Positions 32,476-43,904 of a stretch of 64,000 nucleotides of DNA are shown here, piece after piece. Below the pieces are notes generated by a model, which saw only the letters and a program-made list of their open reading frames with translations, was not told the origin of the DNA and searched no databases. Within the stretch, counting starts at the first letter, position 1, and each line of letters opens with the position of its first letter. Source of the DNA: Camellia lanceoleosa (taxonomy: Eukaryota > Streptophyta > Magnoliopsida > Ericales > Theaceae); contig CM045761.1 of the NCBI GenBank assembly GCA_025200525.1, positions 137,828,223-137,892,222 on the forward strand, written 5' to 3'. Position numbers and translations under genes: made by a program.

Positions 32476-33030
32476 AAGTAGCTATGGAGAGTCAAATTCA
32501 AACATTTATGAGAAAATTTAAGTAAACTGTTACACCAAACACTCGGTAATAAACTCACATTAATAAATAAATTTTAGAACTATTATTTTTGTGTTTAGTT
32601 GTAAATATGATGGTCATTTTCTCCAGTCTTGTTCTGCACGGAATTTTTCCACTCCGATTAGGAATTGGAGTAGGAACAAGTTTTGTTTCTCCTGTTTTAC
32701 TCAAACACTGCCTCAATATATATATATATATATATTATAATAATAGTATATGTTTTAATCTACTAAGTAGCTATCGAGAGTCAAATCCAAATATTGTGTG
32801 AGAAAATTTAAGTAAACTATTACACCAAACACTCCAAAATAAACTCACATTAATAAATAAATATTAGAGCTATTATTTTTGTGTTTAGTGGTAAATAGGA
32901 TGGTCATTTTTTTCTGTCCTGTTATGCATAGATTTTCTTTGCCCCTATTCAGAAGTGGGGCAGGGATGAGTTTTGCTTCTCCTGCCCCACTTTACCACAA
33001 CGTTGCCTCAATAATATTTATTATATATAT
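32476..33030. repeat. Tandem duplication, about 289-bp period, two copies
   Basis: AAGTAGCTAT.GAGAGTCAAA starts each copy (32476 and 32765). TTACACCAAACACTC, AAACTCACATTAATAAATAA and GATGGTCATTTT.T repeat in order. Copy 1 ends with an (AT)n run near 32717-32736. Confidence 0.88.
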
Positions 33031-33372
33031 TTATATATATAATTTAATTTTTTATTAGAATAAAATTAAAACACTACAATATTATACTTAATATTAATTT
33101 TCACTCATTTATTTTTTTATCTTATATCATATAATTATTATTAAATATAAACCATTATACATAATATACTATATTATCTAAAAAATTTATTAAAATTCTC
33201 ATCATTCAACTTACAAAATTAACTCGTCTCGTCTTCTACTCTACACCTGCCCCAATCCATCACACCTGATATAACAATAGGACAAAATGAATTATTATAA
33301 ACCGTCCCCTAACTAGACACATAACCCATCCCTAATGTAAAATTTCATTGTGATAGCTACTAATGAATTATT
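33031..33372. other. AT-rich spacer, no gene seen
   Basis: AT-rich DNA with CTCGTCTCGTCTTCTAC near 33222. Nothing is recognised. Confidence 0.45.
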
Positions 33373-33590
33373 GACCTTGTTTGAAAGTAAGTTGTTTTAG
33401 TTGAGTTTTGACTTTTTGGTTAATCTTACTAAAAAAGTTGTGTTTGAGACGATTATTAACTTTTTTTTAGTTGATTTGATAATTGTGAAAGAAAAACTTA
33501 AATGATTATAATTTAGATGTGACATTTTGTCTTATTGACTATTTTAGTCTATTTTGTTTTTATTAACTATTAAGCCTCAATCAAGGATTT
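33373..33590. mobile_element. MITE family B copy 3, degenerate
   Basis: It shares TTGTTTGAAAGTAAGTTG, TGATTATAATTTAGATGTG and TTTTGTCTTATTGAC with the family. Confidence 0.5.
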
Positions 33591-34530
33591 CAAATTTTTT
33601 TTTGGGGGGGGATAAAAACACATGTAACTTTTCATCGAAAAAAATTATTATAAAATTTTAAATTTTGATTTATATCAGCATAAAAAAGAGAGAATAATAT
33701 TACTATTAATCAGATATTTTTTGTCAACATAATTGAGAATAAAAATATAATTGGACATATTTATAATCTATATTAACTTAACAAAATAGTAACTATTATT
33801 ATGTTTCTGTCTAGTAAAGTTAACTGTTTAAAAATGTTATAATCGTCACTTTTATAATATATATATACATATATATAAACATCTATGATAAACTTGACAG
33901 CAAAGCCTTAATTAATATTTTTCTCAATAAATATGATCAAATAATTTGTTACAAAATCATCTTTCATCTTATTATGCAGTTTAGTTTTTTAAAAAATTAT
34001 ATTTTTATGAGTATAATAATAATCTGTTTCAATAAGCGGTATTAAGTTTTATTAACTCATTTTAAGAATGTCATGTTGAAGTAGATAATATTTTTATTAC
34101 CAGACAATATTCCTATTTCTAGATAATGAACAAACAAAAATAAATACAAAATAAGATGCATGAGTAATTTAAAGTGTGATCTATAAAGGAAGAAACAAGA
34201 ACATAAATGACATATAAACATAGTAACAAATAAAATAATACAAAATATAACAAATAATACAGAAAACAAATAAAATAGGTCACTATTTGATAAAACTCAA
34301 TTTAGAAATTATTTTTAAAATTTGTAATATAAATAATTTAGAGGATGCGAACTACTAAAATTTTAAGGGTACAAAATACTCTAATTTAAAATTATTTTAC
34401 TAATTATTAGTATAACATACAAAATTTTTAAAAATTTTGAAAATATGACCACCCCTACTCACACATCCTAAATCCTCATTGCCTTCAATCTAACTTCCCA
34501 AACACGCCATTGTACATACACAACATAAGG
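33591..34530. other. AT-rich spacer, no gene seen
   Basis: It contains a TTTTGGGGGGGGAT run near 33600 and (AT)n at 33860-33880. Short frames lack domains. Confidence 0.5.
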
Positions 34531-34771
34531 CTGAGGCCTCGTTTCATATGTGCTTGCTTTAGTCTAAAAATTAAAAGTTACTGAAAAAAATTAAAAAGTC
34601 TATAATTTTACTAAAAAGTTAAAGATTTATTTTTCTTTTTTATTTTTTACATATCTTTTTGTAAAAAATTAAAAAATCATTTCAAACATATTAATTTTTT
34701 TAGTTCATATTTTAATAAAAAAAAATATATATATTTTTATTGAAATAACCTTTCCCTGAACAAGGCCTCAG
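34531..34771. mobile_element. MITE family K, 241 bp
   Basis: The ends CTGAGGCCTCGTTTCA and TGAACAAGGCCTCAG form a terminal inverted repeat. No unambiguous TSD was found. Confidence 0.6.
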
Positions 34772-35181
34772 TCTCTCCAAACAAATGTATCTACGTTTGT
34801 TGATGTGTGTCCATTAAAAACATATGTAGTCAATTCAAACTATGGCATTGTGTGGTTGTGTAAAAATGGAACGCAAAGTTGTCTTGACTTTGACTCACTC
34901 ATATTTCAGAGAGAGATGATAATGAATCAGAACGAGTACCCTAGTACTAGTAGTAGGAGCAGAGCACCATTTGGACATCACGTTGCAAATGTGACTCTTC
35001 ACGTGGTCCTGTAATTTTTGACATTTCATCTCAATGTTAAGAAGGTCATCATCTTAGGGATGTGACTTTTTTTTGGGGGTTACATACGTGTGTTGCTGTG
35101 TTAATGATTACCGTCATATAACATTGCCATTGTCGAACAGCTTGTCGTGCACTGTACGTAAATCTCACGTGGAATACAAAG
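34772..35181. other. Spacer with unrecognised short ORF
   Basis: A 69-codon frame at 34805-35014 begins MCPLKTYVVNSNYG. It matches no family I know and has no visible promoter. Confidence 0.35.
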
Positions 35182-35189
35182 ACTCCACT

Positions 35190-36515
35190 CAGTGGCGTAA
35201 CCAAAAAATTCATGGAAAGGGACACAAATTAATGATAATATCAATGTATTTAATTTAAATTTTTTGAATTAAATTTTTTGAAAATTGAATTTTTTTGTTT
35301 TCATGTTTTTTTTTTGTTTTTAGTGAATATTTTTAAAATTTTAAATATTTTTTTTTTACTTTTTTAGATGCACTTTACTTAAATATATTTAAAAAATAAA
35401 AAAAATTGTGAAAAAATATTTTTAAAATTAATAAATACATAAAAATACAAATAATGTATAGAATTCTCGTATATTTTTTTTTATATTTTTGGAATTTAGT
35501 GAATTTTTAAAAGATTTTTTTCACAAATTTTTTGCTTTTTAGGTATATTTATGTTAGGTATGTCTAAAAATTAAAAACATTACTTAAAATATTAAAAAAA
35601 TTCAGTAAAAATAAAAAAAACGGAAAACAAGAAAGTAAAATTTTCTGAAAAGTGTTTTTGGAAAACTCTAACCAAGCAATTATTTTTTATTTTTTTAATA
35701 AACAATAATGAGATATTACTAAACTTAAATATTAAGAGTCCATTTGGATAAATGTGAATTTTAAATTAAAGGATTTGAGGTTAAATTTTATATAAATATT
35801 AGGGAGTAACTATTTACAGGTAGATTGGAAAATTAAAAAAGAAGATAAGTTGAGATAGAAATAATATATTTTAGTAGAGAAATTCTATAAAACACACCAT
35901 AAAAAAAAAAGTATCAATCATATGTCGCAATTATGATCTTTGTGGTCTTTAGTTATGACACATTATAGTGTTAGATATAATTTATTTATAACTTCTTGTG
36001 GTTGTTATTTTGATTATGACTATATATCAAGTAATAATTAGTTATGACTCATTTTGATATTAGTTATAACTTATTGTAATTTTTTTTTTTTTATTATTAT
36101 AATTGAAGATGTGTTGCTTGATTATAATTTATATAATGGTCATTTTAGTTATGAATGGAAAGAAACATATGGAGGACAAACTCTACATATCAAATGTACC
36201 TAACAATCCAATAAATTTCATATATCTTCATTGATGTTAATTATGTTTGCATGTCAATAATGATAGACATCACTATTATATTGAAATTTTCATAAATAAT
36301 AATATAACTTATCATAGTCTCTTTAGTTTCAATTAAAATAATCATTATTGTTCTCATAATTTTAAAAATGTCATTGACATTTCACTTTAAATAATATTTT
36401 TATAAAAAATTTTATTTAAAATATTTTCCTTATGTTTGAAACCAAAAAAAAAAAAAAATCCAAAAACCCAGGGGGGGCACGTGACCCCCTTGGCCACTGT
36501 GTGCCTCCGCCCCTG
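35190..36515. mobile_element. Non-autonomous hAT element, 1326 bp
   Basis: The ends are CAGTGGCG and CGCCCCTG. A perfect 8-bp TSD, ACTCCACT, lies at 35182-35189 and 36516-36523. The right end contains GGGGGCACGTGACCCCC. Both the TSD length and the CAGNGGCG terminus fit hAT. It carries a nested family E element and no transposase ORF. Confidence 0.85.
35245..35679. mobile_element. TIR element family E, copy 1, nested in the hAT element
   Basis: It shares GTGAATATTTTTAAAATT, TTAGTGAATTTTTAAAAG, TTATGTTAGGTATGTCTAAA and TAAAATTTTCTGAAAAGTG with copies at 39985 and 52650. Confidence 0.7.
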
Positions 36516-36548
36516 ACTCCACTCTTATATTTTTTTTGGTTTAATTAG

Positions 36549-36956
36549 GAAGCGATTTGCCTATAGTCTGAGATTGAACTGGACGATATTGTTTAATCCG
36601 TAGGGACTCATCACGAATCTTATTTTTAATAATTTGAATTATTTAAAGTGTAGAACTCGTCGAATTCTATATGCTTGTAAAAAATCACGTTGATCAGATA
36701 TCGATAGCTATCTCATCGGATTAGTATTTTATCAATCGTTAATTTGTTCACTGTCTATTTTTTTTTTATTTATACAAAACTGATTTAATCATATAGTTAT
36801 CGATATTCGATTAAAGTAATTTTTAATAAGTATATAATACTCGACGAGTTCTACACATTGAACGGTTCAGATTATCAAAACGGCACTCGTGGTAGGCCCC
36901 CACGGATCGAACAACACCGTTCAATTCAATCTCAGATTGAAGGCAAGCTGTTCCTT
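36549..36956. mobile_element. Fold-back element family G, copy 2
   Basis: It is an almost complete palindrome with arms of about 200 bp. GTCTGAGATTGAACTGG, AGTGTAGAACTCGTCGAAT and AGATATCGATAGCTATC pair with CAATCTCAGATTGAAGG, CTCGACGAGTTCTACACATT and ATAGTTATCGATATTCG. Confidence 0.8.
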
Positions 36957-37013
36957 AAATTTATTTTATCCTATTACAGTTTGACGCAAAAGTATTTTAT
37001 TCTTTATAATTAA

Positions 37014-37146
37014 GGCCAAGTTTGGCATACACAAAATAATCCATCTTTTTATCTTTTTTTCATCACATCACCTCTCTACTTTTCTGCACATCTTTTCGTA
37101 AAAAGACAAAAAATAAATTTATTTAGATCATCCCAAACAAAGTCAA
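37014..37146. mobile_element. MITE family A copy 2
   Basis: It runs from GGCCAAGTTTGGCATAC to ATCCCAAACAAAGTC with the CATCACATCACCTCTCTAC core. TAA precedes it, but the right TSD is not clear. Confidence 0.65.
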
Positions 37147-38011
37147 GAAGTTTTCATACGATTTTGAATTAAACAACTATTAACATTATTAATTATAGAT
37201 ATCAAATAAATATAATATTTTCAAATCTTTTATTTTTTTTTATTTTTTTTTCTCTCCTCCTTAATACACATAATTTATAATGTCTATCATTAATTTAATT
37301 AAATTATAATTATTGATTTATTATAATTCTTATCATGTTAATCTAATTTCAAGTTAATTATATGTTAGTTCAATTCTTATTTATTATTTATTTTATTATA
37401 TTTTAAATCAATTCTTAATTATATTTATATTTTAGATAAATTCTTAATAAAATTTATGTTATTTTATTTTATTTTATTTTATTTAGCATATTAATCTCAT
37501 TTTAGGTTTGGAGAAAATTAGATAAAATTGTCTTTTTGTTTTATTAATTTCACTTTAATTTTTCATAAAGCCAAGCACACTCTAAAAAATGGTGTGTGTA
37601 ATACACATTCCGTTAATTTGAAAGGAAAAACTAACAGTAACACTTTAGTTCAAAACAATGTAGGGGCTTTTTTATTATATTTAAACTAACATATTACGCG
37701 TGCTATGCATGAATATAAATAAATAATTAAAAATTAGTTTTAAAATTAAATAATAATATAAAATTTATTTAAATTATAATAAAAATAATTTATAACCAGT
37801 TATATTTTATTCATTTTTATCAGAATTACACATAAGAGAATATTTTTATTTTGATGTCATTAATTATGTGTTCTAAGTTCTTAATAAAAAATTACGTGTC
37901 ATAATTTAATTGGTAAAAGTTAAAGAATAAATTACAAAAATTATATTTACGATAAAATACAAATACTTTTTGTTTTATAAGTTTCGTAATTTTAATTTAC
38001 CATATGATAGC
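37147..38011. other. AT-rich spacer, no gene seen
   Basis: (ATTTT)n near 37460 and a block at 37560-37625 (GCACACTCTAAAAAATGG). Nothing is recognised. Confidence 0.5.
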
Positions 38012-38177
38012 AGTAAATTATATTTATTAATATACTAATTTTTTTTATTATTTTGTAAAACCTAAAAATTTGTGTACTATGAATTTTAAATTGTAGTAAA
38101 TTATATTTGTTAATATACTAATTTTTTATTATTTTGTAAAACCTAAAAATTTGTGTACTCCGAATTGTAAATTGTAG
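38012..38177. repeat. 83-bp tandem duplication
   Basis: GTAAATTATATTT.TTAATA to GAATT.TAAATTGTA occurs twice in direct succession (38012-38094 and 38095-38177). Confidence 0.9.
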
Positions 38178-38507
38178 TATGTCATAACTCTTTGAAAAAT
38201 TTACCCATAAATCTCATATGGGAGAATATTGATCCATTTAATCGTAAGAGTTTTCTTGTGAACCAATCAATCCTTTTTGTTTTGAAAAATTGTATTTATT
38301 TGATTTCATACCATTTAAGTTTAAGTAAATACCCATTTATGATCCATTTTTCTAATTTTATGATTCGTCTTTGAGATGTTAATGGAAATGTGAGATGTGG
38401 AAGAATCTTTTTGGGGAGATTGATGGCTGAAGTATTAGTTATCGAGCATAGAAATCTATATTTTTGTTTGTGTGATTTTCTGGTATTGCATTGGAGTATA
38501 TATTAGA

Positions 38508-39270
38508 GTGTTACATTTGAAAAAAGTACACTAAAGAGTTTTTGTGTGTTAAATTGATTGGAATGTTATGTTTGAAAAAAAATATACTAAGAATTTTTTT
38601 TGAAATGTTACATTGTTATGTTTGAGAAAATTATACTAAGTAGTTTTTTAGTATGTTACATTGAAGTGTTACATTTTGGAGTGTTATGTTTGAGAAAGTA
38701 CACTTAAGAGTTTTTGTGTGTTACATTGATTGAAATGTTGTGTTTGGAAAAAATACACTAAGAAATTTTTTTGAAATGTTACGTTGTTATGTTTGAAAAA
38801 AGTATACTAATGAATTTTTTAGTATGTTACATAATGTTACATTTTGGAGTGTTACTTTTGAGAAAGTACACTAAGGAGTTTTTGTGTGTTACATTGATTG
38901 GAATGTTATGTTTGGAAAAAATACACTAAAGAATTTTTTTAAAATATTACATTGTTACATTTGAGAAAATTACACTAAGTAGTTTTTTAGTATGTTACAC
39001 TGAAGTGTTACATTGTGGAGTATTACGTTTGAGAAAAGTACGCTAATGAGTTTTTCTGTGTTACATTAATTGGTTTGTTACGTTTGGAAAGAGTACATTT
39101 AAGAATTTTTTTTTTTTTGAAATATTACATTGTTACATTTGAGAAAAAGTATATTAAGGAGTTTTTTAGTTTGTTACATTGGAATATTACTTTTATAATG
39201 TTACATTGGAGTGTTATGTTTGAAAAAAGTATATTAACAAATTTTTTTGAGATGTTATGTTTAATAATTT
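38508..39270. repeat. Satellite-like tandem array, about 170-bp unit, 4.3 copies
   Basis: Units begin at about 38508, 38681, 38849, 39020 and 39211 (last one partial). Each unit holds three diverged sub-units of about 57 bp built on TGTTACRTTTGAGAAAGTA, followed by CACTAAGGAGTTTTT. Unit lengths are 174, 168, 171 and 191. Confidence 0.88.
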
Positions 39271-39984
39271 CAATATTATGAGAAAACTCACATTTGTCCC
39301 TCGGCACATAACACAAGCGCATTTATGCTTAGCCCTTTATATAATTCACGTTAGAATGAGACCTCATAAGGAAAAAAAAAAAAAAATCAAATAGTTCATA
39401 AGATCACTATTTAGAATTTATTGGTGTTTCACCCCAACTCTTACGTAAAAATGAATTAGAATTGACTTTTGGTGTTGGACTAAATTAGAAGTGACTTAAA
39501 AGCTACTCGACTCAATATTTATGCTAATGTGGTCTTTACCTAATCATTAAAAATTATCTTTATTGGTTCTTGACCGATATAAGCTAGTTTGGGGGTTACA
39601 ATATTATATCAAATATTAAAAATTAGCTTAAAAAATCTAGTTTGAGTCAATTTCCCCCCCCCCCCCCCCAACAATTCTTGATTTAAGCTATAATACAACA
39701 TATTTTAATAATTCAATATTATAAAAGCAATAATAATAACCTTAATTTTTACGGTGTTTTTTTTTATCAATCAATACATATATTTTTTTTTTATAAATAT
39801 TAATATAATTACATTTGAACAAATTCTAATATAAAATTTTTACTTTAAAATTTTAAGACCTACACATTTTCTTTGACTCTATAACTAATTTTTGAGATAG
39901 AAACTAAAATAAATTTCAGTCATTATTATATAGAGAGACATGTGTGATAAGAGTTTGTAATACACAATTTCAAAAAGTTTCAAT
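39271..39984. other. AT-rich spacer with a C homopolymer
   Basis: A run of about 17 C lies at 39653-39669 after AGTCAATTT. No gene is seen. Confidence 0.55.
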
Positions 39985-40436
39985 GTGTTTAGTTTCAGTT
40001 TTCTGAATTCAGTATTTTGGAAATTAAGTTTTTTATTTTGTTTTTTTTTAGTGAATATTTTTAAAATTCTAAGCATTTTTTTTTTTACTTTTTTTATATA
40101 CACCTTACTTAGATGTATCTAAAGAGTAAAATATTTGTGAATTTTTTTAAAAAAATTAATAAATACACAAAAATATGAAAAAATATTTATTTTTTTTGTA
40201 TTTTTTTTAAATATTTTTGGTATTTAGTGAATTTTTTTTTAAAAAAAATTCACAAATATTATATTTTTAAGTGTATTTATGTTAGGTGTGTCTAAATATT
40301 AAAAAAATTGCTTAAAATATTAAAAAAATTCAGTGAAAACAAAAATAATATATGGAACGAAAAAGTAGAATTTTCTGAAAAGTGAATTCCGAAAATTGAA
40401 ATAAAAAATATTCAGTATGAAAAATATGCACCCAAC
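39985..40436. mobile_element. TIR element family E, copy 2
   Basis: It starts TGTTTAGTTTCAGTTTTCTG and ends near GTATGAAAAATATGC. The interior is as in the other family E copies. Confidence 0.65.
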
Positions 40437-40665
40437 TTTATGTTATGGTTGATTCATGGATTTGAGTAGAAATTTGGAATGAGAAAGGAAAAAAATAGGT
40501 AAAATGTGAATGAAACATAATTATATTTTACCTAATTCACGCACCTTTTTTGTTTTCCCTTTCAAAAATTTTAACCAAAACCATAAACCAAACACATCAT
40601 CAATATGTTTGAAAGGAGTTTTGGATCCTTTATTGTATTGATATAAACTATCTAAAAAAAACCTA

Positions 40666-40750
40666 GGCAAGCTTCACTTTACCCCTTGTAGTTTGGGCTG
40701 GGTGCAGATTACTTCCCTGACATTCACCACATAACCCCTATGTGATTACT
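40666..40750. repeat. Left terminal inverted repeat of the Pack-MULE
   Basis: It pairs with 43905-44005. The most conserved blocks are CAAGCTTCACTTT, GTAGTTTGGGC and CACCACATAACC. Confidence 0.8.
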
Positions 40751-40933
40751 AGATTGAAATGCACATTAACTTCTGTTAACAAAAGTTATAAATTGATAAT
40801 TATACCCTTATCTTCATCATCATCATCTTATTCTCTCTCTCTCTCTCCATTTCATCTTCTTCACAGTTCACCCAGCTGCCTAAAACTCACATTTCATTCA
40901 ACAATATCCATGTACTACATCACAAACCATTGA

Positions 40934-42641
40934 TGTCACGCCCCCAAAATAATACAATAAAGATAACTCATATGCGGAATAAATATAAGAAACAACATAC
41001 TTTCATATATCAGAGTTCACTGTTTAACAACTAGTTAAATGCCATATAGGCTTTCATATTTTTAAGTCATTGCTTGGTTACACAACTTGAGTCTCGCTCA
41101 TTACATCTTAAGCTCTTGGCTTTACAAATATCAAACATACACACATAAGGTATAATTAAGAAGCTCTTGCTTCCCAAAACTCCATCCACGCTATTGCCTT
41201 GGAGGAAGCATCTCACCTGTACTTGAAAATGGTATTTCCATATAGGGTAAACCAACAACCCAGTGGAAATAATCTAACACAATTTATGAGGTTTAGTAAA
41301 GGTATAAATACCACGTACATAAACAATACCGATCTTGTAACATCCATAAGACCTGCATATCTATATGCCACTAAGACCAACCTTATTTCATTTTCCTTTA
41401 ATTTCATTTCCAGTTCATATATGCTACTCAATTCATGAGTCAAATTCGTTATCTTTCAACAATTAAAATGAGACTACAACTCAATGATTTTCCAATTATG
41501 CAAAACTCACATAAACACTTGAAATCTGTCATTTTACGGATATTTCGTTCGAAGGAATCGGCACTCATTTATATATAAAATTTCGGGTCTTTAACCCAGG
41601 ACACTCCGGCCAACTTGCTTTAAATGGAGTCAATCCCCTTTCTCCTCCCTAACAAATATACATATGCAATGTATTTATAAACATAATCACATATGAATCC
41701 CATTTCTCCTCCCAATAAACATACATATACAATGTATCTATAACATGGTCATATTCAATGACACCAACAATGGATTAGCATTAAATCGCCTAATCTTCAT
41801 GTAATTTTTACAACAATCATAACTATCTTCCACAAATAGCCCAATGCAATTATTTCTAAAGAGATGTTCAATATCAAAATAAATAGTTTATTCAAAACTT
41901 CCATAGGTGAGATAATACATATCTAATATCACCATTTATAATCACAACTTTCCAATTTCACGTTTTCAATGTTAATCCCAATTATTTATGCAAAATAATA
42001 ATTTAATCAAAATTAGGGCAGAATCCCCCTTTCACCAAATATCAACCCAAAGACCAAAATCAACTATTTTGGCACAAGATGATCTTATATTCAAGTCTCA
42101 TACTCGTTTACCTCATATTCATCAAAACCCCTCTTTTTATTTTACACCCAAATCTTAGATTTGTCCAAACCACCACAAAATCTCATCATCTATACACAAT
42201 AGCAAATAACTAAGCTAAAAATCATAGTAAAGTGTAGAAAATCGTTACCTCAAGTTTTGAAGAGAATCTGAGATAAAATCCCAAAATCTACAGTGTCGAA
42301 ACTCAATCTCCACCGCACACAATGAAGCCCTCGAGGTGATAACCAACTTTAGAGAAGAATTTAGGCCTAAATCCCAATAGATTTGGAGAAATCAAAGAGA
42401 GAAGATGACTTCTAGAGAGAAAAGCTCTAAACCTAGAAATTTGGAGAGTTTTAGAGAGAGAGAGGGGGTTGTAAAAAGTGATTTGAAACCCTAATTTACG
42501 GACTGATATAACAAGGTCACTCGAGCGTGAAATACATTTTCCCGTAAGCAATTTTGAATGCATTTTGCATTTTTGCTTTCGGTGAGCTAACCGGGCAGCT
42601 CGACCCCCAAAGTTGACCGAGTCAAAATCGAGATCGCTACA
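40934..42641 (-). mobile_element. Solo LTR, 1708 bp, inside the Pack-MULE
   Basis: It begins TGTCACGCCCCC and ends GAGATCGCTACA. ATTGA is duplicated exactly at 40929-40933 and 42642-42646. The minus strand carries a TATA-like GTTATATCAG (about 42505) followed by a CTCTCTCTCTCTAAAAC leader, so it is minus-oriented. A single ACTCGAGCGT motif at 42519 and the GCATTTTGCATTTTTGCTTT block resemble the LTR-like unit at 25229-26244. No internal domains are present. Confidence 0.9.
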
Positions 42642-43080
42642 ATTGAAACTTATTGAAACAAAATGACATAGCAGCTACGAAATTTAAAGAAATCCATAAC
42701 TACATCAATATATTCAAGACAATTAAAATTGCTCAAATTTCCAAGTTCTTAATTACCACCTATTCTTAATCAAACTGACAGTACATAACAAGGGTTAAAT
42801 TTAGAATCCAAATTAAAAGGAAAACAAATCAAGCAACAATCAAAAGATTGAACAACACCATTTCGAATCTAAAATCGAAAAAATATCAACCTTCTTCCTT
42901 ACTCATCTCGATCTCTCTTCCTCTCGCCTCTTACTTAGGCGGTATGAGAGAGCAAACCAATTTAAAACTCTCTTTCTTCTCTACTGCCACACACAACACA
43001 ACTCTAGGGTTTGTACCGATTTCTACAACTCCAAATTCCACTACTATCTCTCTTTCTACACATCAGTCCTGAGATCTTCC

Positions 43081-43221
43081 ATGGCCGACGAACTAGTGGA
43101 CTCGACTCACCCCTCCTGTCCTGCTCAATCTTCAAATGTTGTTTTGCTTGGTGGCTCTTTGATCCCAATAGTCAACAAGCTTAAAGACATCTTTGCTCAG
43201 CTCGGAATCGTTAGATCGTGA
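43081..43221 (+). pseudogene. Captured N-terminal fragment of a DRP3-type dynamin-related protein
   Basis: The frame starts at ATG 43081 (MADELVDSTHPS) and stops at TGA 43219 after 46 codons. Residues 24-42 read GGSLIPIVNKLKDIFAQLG. From memory, this matches the segment just before the GTPase domain of plant dynamin-related proteins of the DRP3 group, where a very similar (G)SxIPxVNKLQDIFAQLG precedes the P-loop. DRP3 proteins act in mitochondrial and peroxisomal fission. The homology stops after QLG, and the following IVRS and stop are not dynamin-like. The GTPase domain is absent, so this is a fragment. The pyrimidine-rich stretch before the ATG looks like the original 5' UTR. It lies within the Pack-MULE and is read on the plus strand. 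Confidence 0.75.
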
Positions 43222-43440
43222 AATCAAGAAATGGAATGAGATGTTGGCAATGATTGGATGGAGAAGATGGAATTGAAAGCGAACCTTATTGGATTGGAGA
43301 TGAAAAGCCCTAGGTGAGATTTGAGAAGAGATCTGGGGGTTGAGATTGAAAAATATCAAAGGGAATTAGTGGTGAACTTTGAATCATGACTTGAAATTGA
43401 AGAATTTTAGTTCTCTTCAATCAAAAAAAAAATAAAATAA
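43222..43440 (-). other. Possible second captured fragment, reverse orientation
   Basis: Read on the minus strand, this has a UTR-like look (TCAACCCCCAGATCTCTTC, CACCTAGGGCTTTTCATC). A frame at 43132-43359 starts MIFFNLNPQISSQ. I do not recognise a protein. It may derive from a different gene than the dynamin fragment. Confidence 0.3.
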
Positions 43441-43555
43441 AATAAAAAAATGAAGGATTTTCTTTTAACATAAAGATATAAGAGAGAGAGAAAGCTAAAC
43501 ACTGTTTGTGTATATGAGAATTTGTATATATGATTGAAGAAACAAAGAAATGTGT

Positions 43556-43697
43556 TTTATATATATATATATGTACACATGATCAAAAAAAATAAGTTTC
43601 AGGAAAATGGATTTGGATTTGTATATGTATACAAATATATATATATATATATATGTGTGTGTATGTGTGTGTGTATATATATATGTACACATGATCA
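43556..43697. repeat. Duplicated (AT)n/(GT)n microsatellite unit
   Basis: ATATATATGTACACATGATC occurs at about 43563 and 43676, each after an (AT)n run. A TGTGTGTATGTGTGTGTG tract precedes the second. Confidence 0.85.
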
Positions 43698-43904
43698 ACA
43701 ACTAAATTATAATTCTTGCAAGGGCAATTGATCAGAGATGTGTTTGTTCATTCTGTGAGAGAGGAGGAGGAAGAAGAATGACAACCTTTTGTAAATTCAA
43801 AGATGTGTAAGGGGTATTTTGGTCATAAAATATTGCTTACTCTCTTCATGGGCATGTGAATCTCACAGTCTATTAATTTGGATAGAAAAGTGGACGATGA
43901 GTTT

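Noticed and set aside
32717..32736. (AT)n run as a promoter TATA region
   Set aside because: It is a simple microsatellite inside a tandem duplication with no downstream gene.
34805..35014. 69-aa plus-strand ORF
   Set aside because: No family recognised, no promoter evidence, and length is expected by chance in this composition.
39653..39669. Poly-C run as an assembly gap or joint
   Set aside because: Flanks continue as ordinary AT-rich sequence. A homopolymer alone does not prove a gap.
42848..43072. 74-aa plus-strand ORF before the dynamin fragment
   Set aside because: It overlaps the UTR-like leader of the captured gene and has no domain. The ATG at 43081 in another frame carries the dynamin homology.
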